64,000 nt of DNA from Sulfitobacter sp. S223 (GCF_025143825.1 NZ_CP083560.1:434001-498000), one strand, 5' to 3'; positions 7,420 through 17,688 are shown, counted from the first letter of the stretch. Program-made: numbers and translations. Notes: generated from the letters alone by a model not told the origin.

Positions 7420-10400
7420 ATGGCGCGAAACACGAAGAGCACTGCTGCAACAGGAAAGCTCAAGTCTGCCGATCTGTCAGGCTCCGAAAAGACCTTAGAC
7501 GAGAAAACAAATGGTGTAGTTCCTGTTGTTGGTGTGGGGGCATCTGCTGGAGGCCTGAAAGCATACAGCACGTTGCTTGATGCCATGCCCGCAGACAGTG
7601 GTGCGGCCTTCATCTTTGTTCATCACGTCGATCCGGACCACAAAAGCCTTATGGCTGATATTCTTGCCAACCGAACGGAAATGCCCGTGGTGCTGGCTGA
7701 AGACCAGAGCGTGGTTCAGGCGAACCATGTCTATTTCATACCACCAAATAAATTCATCGAGATCGCCGATGGCGTCCTGAAATTATCGGAGCCTAAAGAC
7801 CGTCGCGGCGCGAGAATGCCAATTGACGTTTTTTTGCGGTCTCTGGCCAAAGATTTGTCTCACCATGCTATTGCAGTCATCATGTCAGGCACCGGCAGCG
7901 ATGGATCTGCAGCCATACGTGAGATCAAAGACAACGGTGGTATCGTACTGGTGCAGGAACCGTCCGAGGCGGAGCATGACGGGATGCCGCGCAGCGCAGT
8001 TGCGACATTGGCGGCAGATCACGTTGTTGCGATTGCCAAGATGCCGGAAATTATTGCCAACTATGTCCAGCATATCTCCAGCCAAAAGGGGTTTGTTAAG
8101 AAAGCTCTAGGTGAGAAAGCAAAGGGATCTCTGGCGGAGATAATCAATGTTCTAAAGACCCATTCGGCTATCAATTTTGATCTTTACAAAGAAGGTACAT
8201 TGCTACGCCGGATCGAGCGGCGCATGGCGTTGCGGCACATGGAAAGCTCGGGCGACTATCTTGCCCTATTGAAGGACTCGGCGGAAGAAGCACGTTGCTT
8301 GTGTTCTGATCTTCTCATTAGCGTGACATCCTTTTTCAGGGACAGTGAAGCTATGGAGTGTCTGGAAAAGGACGTCCTGGAAGAGCTTGTAAAGTCGCAT
8401 GACTCTTCGCGTCCGCTGCGTGTTTGGGTGCCTGGATGCGCCACGGGAGAAGAAGCCTATTCTTTAGCTATGCTCATCATTGAGAATATTTCTTCTCTAC
8501 GCAAAGACGTGAAGCTTCAGATTTTTGCCTCCGATGTTGATGAACATGCCCTATCAATAGCACGAAATGGCGTCTATTCGGATTCCATTGCCGAAGATGT
8601 CTCGGCTGCGCGACTGAAACGGTTTTTCACCAAGGAAGACCATAGCTATCGAGTCACGTCGGAGCTGCGCGATACAGTTGTTTTTGCCAATCAAGACATT
8701 CTGTCAGACGCGCCGTTCTCAAAGCTGGATATGATATCGTGCCGCAATTTGCTGATATATCTCACGCCGGATGCTCAGGCGCGTGTCATCAAGATGTTTC
8801 ATTTTGCACTTAACTACGATGGCATTCTGTATTTGGGCTCGTCCGAAACAACGAACAACCATGACACCTTATTTGAGCCGCTGTCAAAGAAGTACCGAAT
8901 TTTCAAACGAATTGGCCATGTGCATAGTCATGCTTTTGATTTTCCGGTGGTGCGCCGTCGCTTGCCGAACACATCAATTGCTCCTGCCAGAGGCCAGTTC
9001 CGCGCCAGGAGCGACAAATTAGCGGAGCTGAGTCAAAGCCTGCTCATAGAGCACTATGCGCCCGCTGCCGTTCTTATCGATGCACAGTCGAACGCCCTCT
9101 ATTTTGAGGGACCAACGGACAATTATCTAAGAGTGCCATCAGGCGAGACCAGCCGCAATCTACTGGCGATGGCGCGGGAGGGGCTGCGGGCGCGTCTTAG
9201 TGGCGCCATCCGTGCGGCGCGAATGGGGGAGGATGGCTCCAAACAAAGCGCGACGATCACGCGTGCCAAAGAAAAGATTTTGGTGGAAATACAGGTCCAT
9301 CCAGTCACGCTAGACGGGGTGGAGTTGTTCTTAGTGACTTTCGCGGACCAACCGACAACATCGATGGCTCCCGGGTCTGCCACTCCCAGTTCAGAAGCCA
9401 ATCTTCAGCTTGAGCAAGAGCTTGAAACGACGCGTGCCGATTTGCGCAACACAATCAGCGACTATGAAAAGTCTACGGAAGAGCTGAAAGCGGTGAATGA
9501 AGAAGCAATGTCGATGAACGAGGAGTTCCAATCGACAAACGAAGAACTGGAAACATCCAAGGAAGAGCTGCAATCGCTCAACGAAGAGTTGACGACGTTG
9601 AATTCGCAACTTCAACAGAAGATCGAAGATGAAGGCAGGGTATCGAATGATTTGAACAATCTGCTGGCAAGTTCTGGCATTGCGACGCTGTTCCTGGATA
9701 CCAAATTCAAGATTATGCGCTTCACGCCGGCAGCCCGAGAGCTTTTCAACCTGATTACCAGCGATATCGGCCGCCCGTTCAGTGACATCACCAGCAGAAT
9801 TAAGGATCCACATTTGATTAAGGATGCTGAAGGGGTTCTCGAAACCCTTACCGTATCCGAATGCGAAGTCACGGATGATAGCGGCAAGTGGTTCGTCCGC
9901 CGTGTCCTCCCTTACCGTACGCAAACTGGCAAGGTTGATGGCGTTGTGGTCACCTTTTCGGACGTGACGCATCTTAAGGCATTGCAACAAAAGACCAATA
10001 CAGCAATGCAATTTGCCGAAAGTATCATCAGCACGGTGCGTGAAGCAATGCTTGTGCTTGATGGCGACTTTACAATTATGTCGGCTAACAACTCCTTCAG
10101 AAGCCAGTTTGAAACGGACGAAGCCGACTTGATCGGAAAAAATCTGTTCTCGATTCAGGGCGGGCAATGGGATGTGCCGCGACTACGTCAACTGATGGAA
10201 GGCATTCTATCGGAGCAAACTACAGTAGAGGCTTTCTATCTGACACTGGAAACAGCCAATCTCGACACGCGTGAAATGGTGCTGAATGCGCGCAGAATAA
10301 TCAAATGCCCGGAGACTTCTGAATGCATACTGCTTGCTGTGGAAGACGTGACCGAAACGCTTGTTGTGCAAAAGGCCTCTCAGGATCGCGAGGCGCGGCT

Positions 10401-11895
10401 AACGGCCATTCTTGATGCCACCCCTGAGGCGATTTTGACAATCGATGAGAACGGCGTGGTTGGCATGTTCAACTCTGGCGCGGAGGACCTTTTTGGGTTT
10501 AAGGCCCATGAGGTAGTTAATCAAAACGTCAGCATGCTCATGCCCGAACCTGACAAGAGTAGCCATGACGAGTATTTGCGGAACTACCACAGAACCGGCG
10601 AAAAGAAGATTATCGGAATAGGGCGCGAAATGAATGCGCTGCGCAAGGATGGCAAACTGGTTCCGATCCAGTTGTTGGTTTCTGAGCTGGAATTGAACGG
10701 TAACCGCCATTACCTTGGCATTATTCATGATCTAACGACCGAGAGACGACGGCAGGCCGAACTCAGACGGGCGCAAAAGATGGAAGCGGTCGGTCAGCTG
10801 ACGGGCGGCTTGGCGCATGATTTCAACAATCTGTTGACCGTCGTTATCGGAAATCTGGAACTGCTTGAGATGCGCACTGAAGATGCAAAGATGCAAACGC
10901 TGATCCATGAGGCGCTCGAAGCGTCCAATTTGGGCGCGTCTCTTACAAGTCAACTGCTTTCGTTCTCGAAGAAACAGGCGCTTGAGCCAAAAAGAGTTGA
11001 ACTAAACCAACTTGTTAAGACGATGCTGCCGATCCTTGAACGCACGTTCAATGAGAATGTTTTTATTGAGACCGATCTGGCTGGCGACCTGAAACAAACA
11101 CTGGCAGACCCCGGCCAGATTGAAAGCGCGATCCTTAATCTGGCTTTGAATGCGCGTGATGCCATGGAAGATGGCGGAACATTGATGATCCAGACGCGTA
11201 ACATTGTCTTGGATGATGATTATGTCGCATCACAAATCGATGTAAGGTCCGGCGAATATGTCTGCCTGTCTGTAACTGATTCAGGGGGCGGGATGGATAT
11301 CGCCACAAAGGCAAAAGCCTTTGAACCCTTCTTTACGACAAAAGGTCCGGGCGCGGGATCGGGGCTTGGCCTTAGCATGGTCTACGGATTTGCAAAGCAA
11401 TCAGGCGGGCACGTCGCAATTTACAGCGAAGTGGGGCAGGGAACGACGGTAAATTTATTCCTGCCTGCTATAAATGCGGGACCTGACGCAAACGCGGACG
11501 CAAAGCTGCAACAAACATCTGCCGGAGGAGGCGAGACCATCCTTGTTGTTGAGGACGATCCGAAAGTTCTGCGACTGACGATCACCCGACTTCGCGATTT
11601 GAAATACAATGTTATCGCGGCAACTGATGGGCCGAAGGCAATGGAGATACTGAAGCAACGCAATGATATTGACCTTGTTTTGTCGGATGTTGTGATGCCC
11701 GGGGGTATGACGGGTTTCGACGTGGCAAAGCAGGCATTGTCCATGAAACCGGGTTTGAAAATCCTGCTGGCGACGGGATATGCCAAAACGCCTGTTTTAG
11801 GCGATGCAGCCAGTGCCAAATCGGACCATAGGATTCTACGCAAACCGTATGGCATGAAAGAGCTGGCTGAAGCTTTGCGGACATTACTGGATTGA
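7420..11895 (+). CDS. CheB-CheR-PAS hybrid histidine kinase with C-terminal receiver
   Basis: A 1491-residue fusion. Order: CheB methylesterase (about 30-225; catalytic Ser in GASAGG at 42, His at 68/69 in VHHVDPDH, Asp161 in GTGSDGS), CheR methyltransferase (about 235-490; SAM motif PGCATGEEAYS near 335), a linker, a coiled coil (about 650-740, repeats of NEEL), three PAS domains (about 745-860, 865-980, 990-1105), a HisKA domain with His1133 in GLAHDFNN, a HATPase domain (GSGLGLSMVYG near 1313), and a receiver (about 1374-1491, phospho-Asp1423 in LSDVVMPGG). It has no membrane segment, so it is a cytoplasmic sensor. The ATG at 7420 was chosen over the TTG at 7288 because of AGGAAG upstream. 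No separate response regulator is adjacent. Confidence 0.93.
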   Translation: MARNTKSTAATGKLKSADLSGSEKTLDEKTNGVVPVVGVGASAGGLKAYSTLLDAMPADSGAAFIFVHHVDPDHKSLMADILANRTEMPVVLAEDQSVVQANHVYFIPPNKFIEIADGVLKLSEPKDRRGARMPIDVFLRSLAKDLSHHAIAVIMSGTGSDGSAAIREIKDNGGIVLVQEPSEAEHDGMPRSAVATLAADHVVAIAKMPEIIANYVQHISSQKGFVKKALGEKAKGSLAEIINVLKTHSAINFDLYKEGTLLRRIERRMALRHMESSGDYLALLKDSAEEARCLCSDLLISVTSFFRDSEAMECLEKDVLEELVKSHDSSRPLRVWVPGCATGEEAYSLAMLIIENISSLRKDVKLQIFASDVDEHALSIARNGVYSDSIAEDVSAARLKRFFTKEDHSYRVTSELRDTVVFANQDILSDAPFSKLDMISCRNLLIYLTPDAQARVIKMFHFALNYDGILYLGSSETTNNHDTLFEPLSKKYRIFKRIGHVHSHAFDFPVVRRRLPNTSIAPARGQFRARSDKLAELSQSLLIEHYAPAAVLIDAQSNALYFEGPTDNYLRVPSGETSRNLLAMAREGLRARLSGAIRAARMGEDGSKQSATITRAKEKILVEIQVHPVTLDGVELFLVTFADQPTTSMAPGSATPSSEANLQLEQELETTRADLRNTISDYEKSTEELKAVNEEAMSMNEEFQSTNEELETSKEELQSLNEELTTLNSQLQQKIEDEGRVSNDLNNLLASSGIATLFLDTKFKIMRFTPAARELFNLITSDIGRPFSDITSRIKDPHLIKDAEGVLETLTVSECEVTDDSGKWFVRRVLPYRTQTGKVDGVVVTFSDVTHLKALQQKTNTAMQFAESIISTVREAMLVLDGDFTIMSANNSFRSQFETDEADLIGKNLFSIQGGQWDVPRLRQLMEGILSEQTTVEAFYLTLETANLDTREMVLNARRIIKCPETSECILLAVEDVTETLVVQKASQDREARLTAILDATPEAILTIDENGVVGMFNSGAEDLFGFKAHEVVNQNVSMLMPEPDKSSHDEYLRNYHRTGEKKIIGIGREMNALRKDGKLVPIQLLVSELELNGNRHYLGIIHDLTTERRRQAELRRAQKMEAVGQLTGGLAHDFNNLLTVVIGNLELLEMRTEDAKMQTLIHEALEASNLGASLTSQLLSFSKKQALEPKRVELNQLVKTMLPILERTFNENVFIETDLAGDLKQTLADPGQIESAILNLALNARDAMEDGGTLMIQTRNIVLDDDYVASQIDVRSGEYVCLSVTDSGGGMDIATKAKAFEPFFTTKGPGAGSGLGLSMVYGFAKQSGGHVAIYSEVGQGTTVNLFLPAINAGPDANADAKLQQTSAGGGETILVVEDDPKVLRLTITRLRDLKYNVIAATDGPKAMEILKQRNDIDLVLSDVVMPGGMTGFDVAKQALSMKPGLKILLATGYAKTPVLGDAASAKSDHRILRKPYGMKELAEALRTLLD

Positions 11896-12079
11896 TCCTC
11901 GGTCTTTAAAACGGGCAAAGCTGCGCCTCTGACTTTTCGTCGGCTCAGGGTTGGTCTGTTTCGACCTAGGGAAGCAGGCGAAAAAGTGTTTAGGATTCTT
12001 TTGTGGCGAGCAGGATGTTTTCGAAACGTCCTCAAAGTTCAGTCGCGGGCGGTTGGGCTGTGGGTCACAGTGCTGTCGT

Positions 12080-12093
12080 TTGATATTGATCAA
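12080..12093. promoter_or_regulatory. Perfect FNR-type box upstream of P-type ATPase
   Basis: TTGAT-ATTG-ATCAA matches all ten defined FNR consensus positions. It is centred about 96 bases before the ATPase ATG at 12183, in a 287-base intergenic region without other recognised genes. Confidence 0.75.
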
Positions 12094-12182
12094 TTCTCAT
12101 TCGAATTTCCATGTCAGTCAGATAGCTGATCATAACGAAGCTGTTCGCAGGTCGTTGCTTTTACGTCGAAAAAGGAATTCAG

Positions 12183-14879
12183 ATGGGCCAAGTTTCCGGG
12201 CAAATTTCGCGCTCGTCCGCTTCCGTGTTCGTGCCTCATGCCGCCAGCCCGCAGGAGGTTATGGATGTCTATGGTACACACCTGAAGACTGGCTTATCGG
12301 AAGCCGAAGCGCGTGCACGGCTTCTCAAGTTCGGACCAAATCAACTTGCTGCCCGTCGGCCTGCCAGGTTGACACAAATACTCTGGCACCAATTTGAGGG
12401 GGCGGTTGTCCTGCTGTTGATCGGCGCGGCTGCTGTAGCCATCGCAGTCGGGGATTGGAAAGAAGGGGCGGCCATTGGCTTGGTCCTTATTATCAATGGC
12501 GCAATCGGATTTTTTACTGAGCTACGTGCCGCTCGCTCGATGGAAGCGTTGCGGACACTTGGCAATCTGACGACACGTGTCTGTCGAGATGGCCAGACAT
12601 CCTTGTTGTCGGCAGAGGGGCTAGTTCCGGGCGACATCGTCATATTGGAAGGCGGTGATATTGTTACGGCTGACCTAAGGTTGGTCACAAGTTCAAACCT
12701 AACAATTGACGAGTCTGCGTTGACCGGAGAATCCGTTGCCGTGGATAAAGACATCACAGCTGTGGCTGCGGACAGTGGGCCAGGTGACAGGCCCTGCATG
12801 GCGTTCAAGGGCACTTCGATTACGAGCGGGAGTGCCACCGGTGTTGTCGTTGCGACCGGGTTGGACACAGAATTGGGGCTGATTTCAAAGCTCGTAGAAG
12901 AAGCCGCGCCAGAACATTCTCCCCTAGAGGTCCAGCTTCAAAATCTTACCGGTCAATTGATCGGATTTACCCTTCTCGTTGTCACACTGTTGGGCGTGTT
13001 GGGTGTGCTTCAGGGGGGCGATGTTGCGCTTGTTGTCGAGGCTTCTATTGCCCTTGCGGTCGCGGCTATTCCCGAAGGGCTGCCCATTGTGGCAACGATG
13101 GCCCTGGCACGTGGTATGTGGCGGATGGCCAAACACAACGCGCTTATCGAACGCCTGTCTGCGGTTGAAACACTTGGCGCTACAACGGTTATTCTGACCG
13201 ATAAGACCGGAACGCTCACCGAAAACAAAATGAAGGTACATGAGCTGGATTGCGGCACTGTTCTGTACTCGGTTTCTAGTGCGACACATCGGCTTGAGGG
13301 AATTCCCACCGACGAAAGAAACCAACAGAAATCATGCCTGAACGATATTCTGACGGCTGGTATGCTTTGTAACAACGCAGAGCCGAGCCAAAACGGAACG
13401 CAATACATTGGTGATCCACTAGAGCAGGCATTGCTTGTAGCCGGTCACGCAGAGGGACTGGATAAATCCCAATTGCTCGAACGGTTTCCTCGTGTCCGTG
13501 AAATCGCTTTTGACTCAACATCGAAATTGATGGGGACGGTTCATCGCGTAGATGATGGCTATGTCATGTGGGTCAAAGGCGCGCCGGAAGAAGTGCTGGC
13601 CGCGTCCAGCAGTCACCTCTGCGCGGAGGGGGGACCTGCCGAAATGACGGCTGAGGACCGGGCATTCTGGAATTCACGCACGAACGGGATGGCCGCACGA
13701 GGGATGCGCGTTTTAGCGGTCGCTACCAGCCATCCGCAAACACCGGACGCCGCAGACTATTCCGGTTTGACCTTCGTCGGACTTATCGGTTTGTACGATC
13801 CTCCGCGAAGCGATGTGCGTAACGCAATTTCGCAATGCCAGTCTGCTGGAATTCGGGTCGTTATGTTGACCGGCGATCACGTGGTGACCGCGAAGAACAT
13901 CGCAACGGCTGTTGGCCTGACCGATGGTGAGGCGACAGTCGTAGAGGGGCGCAATCTGCCACCCATTTCGCAACTGTCTGATGACCAACTGATTGAGCTA
14001 GAGAAAGCCGATGTTTTTGCGCGCGTAAGCCCTGCCCAGAAGCTTGAGTTGGTCACTGCTTTTCAAAGAAGTGGCCAGATCGTCGCCATGACCGGTGATG
14101 GGGTGAATGATGCGCCCGCGCTTAAACAAGCAGATATCGGGGTGGCCATGGGGTTGCGTGGTACGCAAGTTGCACGCGAAGCGGCTGCGATGGTTCTGCG
14201 AGATGACGCATTCAGCTCAATCGTCGCAGCCATTCGGGAAGGGAGAGTGATCTTTCGCAACATCCAGAAATTTGTGATGTATCTTCTTTCTTGCAACCTA
14301 AGCGAAATACTTGTCATGGGAGCAGCTATCATGGTTGGCCTTCCCTTGCCGCTCATGCCGCTACAAATTCTGTTCCTGAACCTTGTTACGGATGTTTTTC
14401 CGGCGTTCGCATTAGGGGCCGGTGAAGGCACGAAGGAGGTTCTTGAAAGATCGCCGCGCGATCCGTCCAAGCCGATTATGACGCGCGCCATTTGGATCGC
14501 AATTGTTCTGCATGCTCTTCTGATTTCCAGCGCCACGTTAGGTGCATTTGTTATAGCGCTAGAATATCTGGTTTTGACGTCTCAAGAGGCCATAACCGTT
14601 TCCTTTTACACGCTGGCATTCGCGCAGCTTTGGCACGTTTTTAGCATGCGTGACCCCAAATCAGGTTTGATTATAAACGAAGTCACCCGAAATGGTTATA
14701 TCTGGATCGCATTGGGCCTAAGCAGTGCCCTTTTGCTTTTGGCATTGTTTTTACCTGTCGCCGCGGAACCGCTTGATCTTAAAATACTGCCGCGGGATGC
14801 TTGGTTTTTGATCGTGGGCATGAGCCTTGTTCCATTATTCTTGGGGCAACTCCTTAGGTCGGTCTCTCGTGCGCACTGA
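12183..14879 (+). CDS. Cation-transporting P-type ATPase (P2A/Ca2+-type)
   Basis: An 898-residue P-type ATPase that would export or exchange Ca2+ or another divalent cation at the cytoplasmic membrane. It has an N-terminal cation-ATPase domain, two membrane hairpins, the actuator TGES motif (ALTGES), PEGLP in M4 (AAIPEGLP), the phosphorylation site DKTGT with Asp340, the nucleotide site KGAPE, and MTGDGVNDAP near 636. The M6 segment (NLVTDVFPAFALG) keeps the Asn and Asp used by SERCA-like and PMR1-like pumps. Ten membrane segments are expected. AAGGAATT precedes the ATG. A perfect FNR box upstream suggests induction at low oxygen. Confidence 0.92.
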   Translation: MGQVSGQISRSSASVFVPHAASPQEVMDVYGTHLKTGLSEAEARARLLKFGPNQLAARRPARLTQILWHQFEGAVVLLLIGAAAVAIAVGDWKEGAAIGLVLIINGAIGFFTELRAARSMEALRTLGNLTTRVCRDGQTSLLSAEGLVPGDIVILEGGDIVTADLRLVTSSNLTIDESALTGESVAVDKDITAVAADSGPGDRPCMAFKGTSITSGSATGVVVATGLDTELGLISKLVEEAAPEHSPLEVQLQNLTGQLIGFTLLVVTLLGVLGVLQGGDVALVVEASIALAVAAIPEGLPIVATMALARGMWRMAKHNALIERLSAVETLGATTVILTDKTGTLTENKMKVHELDCGTVLYSVSSATHRLEGIPTDERNQQKSCLNDILTAGMLCNNAEPSQNGTQYIGDPLEQALLVAGHAEGLDKSQLLERFPRVREIAFDSTSKLMGTVHRVDDGYVMWVKGAPEEVLAASSSHLCAEGGPAEMTAEDRAFWNSRTNGMAARGMRVLAVATSHPQTPDAADYSGLTFVGLIGLYDPPRSDVRNAISQCQSAGIRVVMLTGDHVVTAKNIATAVGLTDGEATVVEGRNLPPISQLSDDQLIELEKADVFARVSPAQKLELVTAFQRSGQIVAMTGDGVNDAPALKQADIGVAMGLRGTQVAREAAAMVLRDDAFSSIVAAIREGRVIFRNIQKFVMYLLSCNLSEILVMGAAIMVGLPLPLMPLQILFLNLVTDVFPAFALGAGEGTKEVLERSPRDPSKPIMTRAIWIAIVLHALLISSATLGAFVIALEYLVLTSQEAITVSFYTLAFAQLWHVFSMRDPKSGLIINEVTRNGYIWIALGLSSALLLLALFLPVAAEPLDLKILPRDAWFLIVGMSLVPLFLGQLLRSVSRAH

Positions 14880-14944
14880 CGTAGGTAACACGCGACGCTC
14901 AAGCTGGACGATGCGTGAATGAAATCCCGAGAACACAAAGCAGA

Positions 14945-14958
14945 TTGATACGCATCAA
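14945..14958. promoter_or_regulatory. Perfect FNR-type box upstream of MBL ribonuclease
   Basis: TTGAT-ACGC-ATCAA is a perfect FNR consensus palindrome centred about 104 bases before the ATG at 15056, within the 176-base gap after the ATPase gene. It implies an independent promoter for the ribonuclease gene. Confidence 0.75.
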
Positions 14959-15055
14959 TCGCCGAACGGCCGTATACGTTACCAAGTTTTACATCCGCTC
15001 CGCCCTGCGGGGGGTTTGTAAGCCAAAGTTGTAGTTGGCTAGGAGAAAATTCAAA

Positions 15056-16651
15056 ATGGCCAACACGACACTCAAATTTTGCGGGGCAGCCCGAACCGTG
15101 ACGGGATCCTGTTACCTACTGCAGACCGATCAGTGCAGATTTTTGATCGATTGCGGTCTGTTTCAGGGGCCGAAGACGCTGAAAGAGCTGAACTACCGTC
15201 CGTTTCCCTTCAGCCCCGCGAAGATCGATTTTGTACTCCAGACCCATGCCCATATTGATCATGCAGGGCTTTTGCCAAAGTTAAGCAAGTTGGGGTTTGA
15301 GGGGCCAATCTACGCAACGGCGGGCACGAAAGACCTTCTGACATTCATGCTGCCCGACAGTGGCTATATTCAGGAAATGGAGGTTGATCATCTCAATTTT
15401 CGAAACCTTCGTCATGGCAAACCAGCGGTCGAACCTATTTACACAGGTCAGGACGCTGAGGATTGCCTGACCCTGTTCCGGACTATCGATTACGAGGTCT
15501 GGACAGAGGTAGGACCGGGGGTGCGCGCAAGATTTTGGAACGCGGGGCATATTCTAGGGTCGTCCTCGATTGAGGTGGAAATAGAGCAATCCGACGGGCC
15601 GCCCCTGCGATTGCTTTTCTCCGGTGATATCGGTCCCGACAATAAGCTGTTTCATCCAGATCCGGTTGCCCCGTCAGATTTTGACTATGTGATTTCGGAA
15701 TCCACCTATGGAGGGCGTGAACGCGCTGACATCACAACTGCGGCGCGCAAAAACACTTTGCAGCAGGAGGTGTCTCGTGCACTGGAACACAATGGGATGC
15801 TGTTGATCCCTGTGTTCGCTGTTGAGCGCACACAAGAGCTGATCACCGACCTTATCGCGCTTCAAGATTCAGGCGACATTCCGAAGGTTCCGATCTATCT
15901 GGATTCGCCGTTGGCCATCCGTGTGACCAAAGTCTTTCAAAGGCACGCGCGAGAACTAGAAGACCTTGGGCCCGCGCCGAGGTTTACAAGCAATCCAGCA
16001 ATCCGGCCTACTGCGACGGCAGAGCAAAGCAAACAGATTGGCAAAGTGAACGGAAATGCGATTATCCTAGCCGCTAGCGGAATGTGTGAGGCCGGGCGTA
16101 TCAGGCATCATCTTAAACGATGGCTTTGGCAGGATAAGGCGACTGTCCTTTTTGTTGGATATCAAGCGATCGGCACATTGGGCCGCATCCTGCAAGAAGG
16201 TGCAAAGTCCGTCAAAATCCACGGACAGGAAATTCGGGTTAAAGCCAGTATTCGCACCATTGAAACCTATTCCGGACACGCCGATGGGTCCGAGCTGATT
16301 GACTGGATCGTCCAGCGACTTCCGATTAACCAAGCACTCATCCTGACACATGGCGAAGAAGCGCAAATGCAGGCAATGAAATCCGAGCTGGTTGAAAAGA
16401 ATTTTAGTGACAAGAATATCCTGATCCCTAATCTTGATGACGAACTAGTGCTTTCTAAACGAGAAGGCGCGACGCTGGAGGCGCCCAAGGATCTACGGTT
16501 GCCACCTGCGGCGATGGTCGGGCCGGATTGGCACAATGACCTGACGGAGCTGGTCTTCGAGCTCCGTGATGTGTTTGAGCAAGCAGCAGACGATAAGGCC
16601 CGTGCAAAAGTATTGCGGCGCATACGACGTGCTCTTCACGATGGTGACTAG
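15056..16651 (+). CDS. Beta-CASP metallo-beta-lactamase ribonuclease
   Basis: A 531-residue MBL-fold protein of the beta-CASP/CPSF73-like group, probably a zinc-dependent RNA endo- or exonuclease in the cytoplasm. It has the HxHxDH metal motif (THAHIDHAG, His64, His66, Asp68, His69), SGDIGPD, the ESTYGGRER segment, beta-CASP motifs (AASGMCEAGRIRHHL), and a C-terminal TYSGHADG with the final metal-binding histidine. The family core is about 450 residues; the rest is a helical tail. AGGAG lies 10 bases before the ATG; a TTG extension was rejected. A perfect FNR box lies upstream. In many bacteria such proteins sit in low-oxygen/stress clusters. Confidence 0.9.
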   Translation: MANTTLKFCGAARTVTGSCYLLQTDQCRFLIDCGLFQGPKTLKELNYRPFPFSPAKIDFVLQTHAHIDHAGLLPKLSKLGFEGPIYATAGTKDLLTFMLPDSGYIQEMEVDHLNFRNLRHGKPAVEPIYTGQDAEDCLTLFRTIDYEVWTEVGPGVRARFWNAGHILGSSSIEVEIEQSDGPPLRLLFSGDIGPDNKLFHPDPVAPSDFDYVISESTYGGRERADITTAARKNTLQQEVSRALEHNGMLLIPVFAVERTQELITDLIALQDSGDIPKVPIYLDSPLAIRVTKVFQRHARELEDLGPAPRFTSNPAIRPTATAEQSKQIGKVNGNAIILAASGMCEAGRIRHHLKRWLWQDKATVLFVGYQAIGTLGRILQEGAKSVKIHGQEIRVKASIRTIETYSGHADGSELIDWIVQRLPINQALILTHGEEAQMQAMKSELVEKNFSDKNILIPNLDDELVLSKREGATLEAPKDLRLPPAAMVGPDWHNDLTELVFELRDVFEQAADDKARAKVLRRIRRALHDGD

Positions 16652-16717
16652 ACGTATAAGCCGCAGCGGCTGATCTGGTGCGTACAGCGCTGTCGTGCAC
16701 TTCGACCACTGTCGGTT

Positions 16718-16731
16718 TTGAGGCAGATCAA
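16718..16731. promoter_or_regulatory. Near-consensus FNR-type box
   Basis: TTGAG-GCAG-ATCAA has one mismatch to TTGAT-N4-ATCAA. It is centred about 54 bases upstream of the membrane protein gene at 16779, in a 127-base gap. The position, and the perfect sites nearby, make it credible. Confidence 0.55.
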
Positions 16732-16778
16732 CCCAGCATCAACACGGCACGTTAGACTAGCGAAAAGGAGCCCGTTGC

Positions 16779-17513
16779 ATGTGTTGGAATTCTGAAGTCT
16801 CAATTGCAATGACGGGCATAGGCGCGGCCGCCGCTGTTATTTCTTATCATCGTAAGGACCCCACAGCGATCTGGCTCACGATCGGTTATTTTGCTGTGAT
16901 GGAGGCACTTCAGGTTGCTGGCTATGCGGTCCTTGACCAATGTGGCACCACTGAAAATCGGGCTGTGACATTGGCGTCGTACCTGCACATCGCGTTCCAG
17001 CCCTTGTTCATCAATGCCTTCGCGATGGAGCTGGTCCCCGATGGTGTAAAACAACGCATCAAACTGTGGGTTTATGCTCTGTGCAGCTTGTCAGCAGTGA
17101 CGATGATCGCGCAACTGATGCCGTGGCAATTCGCAGGTAAATGCCTGCCGGGAAGCGCGTTGTGTGCAGACAATCTTTGCACCGTTTCAGGCAACTGGCA
17201 TATCGCATGGAATGTCCCTTACTCGGGTCTGCTGCTGCCTGTGGAAGACGCGGTTGGTATCCATTCGGGATTCCCGACGTACATGCTGACGGTCTTTATT
17301 TTGCCACTGGCCTATGGGGCTTGGCGCTTTGTGCTTATGCATGCGCTGGCCGGGCCTGCGCTGGCTTGGGCTTTGACTGACAACCCAAACGAAATGCCCG
17401 CCGTCTGGTGCCTGTTTTCGGTTTTTATTCTGATGATTGGTCTGAGTTTGCGGGTAAGGCGCAGTTTTATGGGCGGGCTATGGTGGAACAAGATTGCCAG
17501 CCCTACAAAGTAA
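16779..17513 (+). CDS. Multi-pass membrane protein (possibly DUF5765)
   Basis: A 244-residue integral membrane protein with about seven hydrophobic segments (for example ISIAMTGIGAAAAV-type start, LTIGYFAVMEALQVAGYAVL, LWVYALCSLSAVTMIAQL, YMLTVFILPLAYGAWRF, CLFSVFILMIGLSL). It starts MCWNSEVS and carries several conserved-looking polar and Cys/His sites (DQCGTTEN; CLPGSALCADNLC, a Cys-rich loop that may form disulfides). It resembles the DUF5765 family of Rhodobacteraceae, an assignment made from memory of pattern only. AAAAGGAG precedes the ATG. It lies behind a near-consensus FNR box. No transport or enzymatic role can be assigned. Confidence 0.7.
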   Translation: MCWNSEVSIAMTGIGAAAAVISYHRKDPTAIWLTIGYFAVMEALQVAGYAVLDQCGTTENRAVTLASYLHIAFQPLFINAFAMELVPDGVKQRIKLWVYALCSLSAVTMIAQLMPWQFAGKCLPGSALCADNLCTVSGNWHIAWNVPYSGLLLPVEDAVGIHSGFPTYMLTVFILPLAYGAWRFVLMHALAGPALAWALTDNPNEMPAVWCLFSVFILMIGLSLRVRRSFMGGLWWNKIASPTK

Positions 17514-17688
17514 GCCGGCTATGTCGCCATGATACTGCAGACCTATTTCAACTGCGGTACAGATATGGGTTTGGAAACCTCGGCTTCGCGTGGCGCAATT
17601 CTGGCATGCAGTACGTGAAATTTCCTGCTTAACAGAATTGCGCAGAGGCTGAATGCAACCAACTGGAAGGAGTGTCGGTGGCCTGGAC

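Noticed and set aside
9391..10167. 258-codon minus-strand frame inside the chemosensory kinase gene
   Set aside because: Antisense to a clear PAS/coiled-coil coding region, low-complexity aromatic/basic content, no ribosome site.
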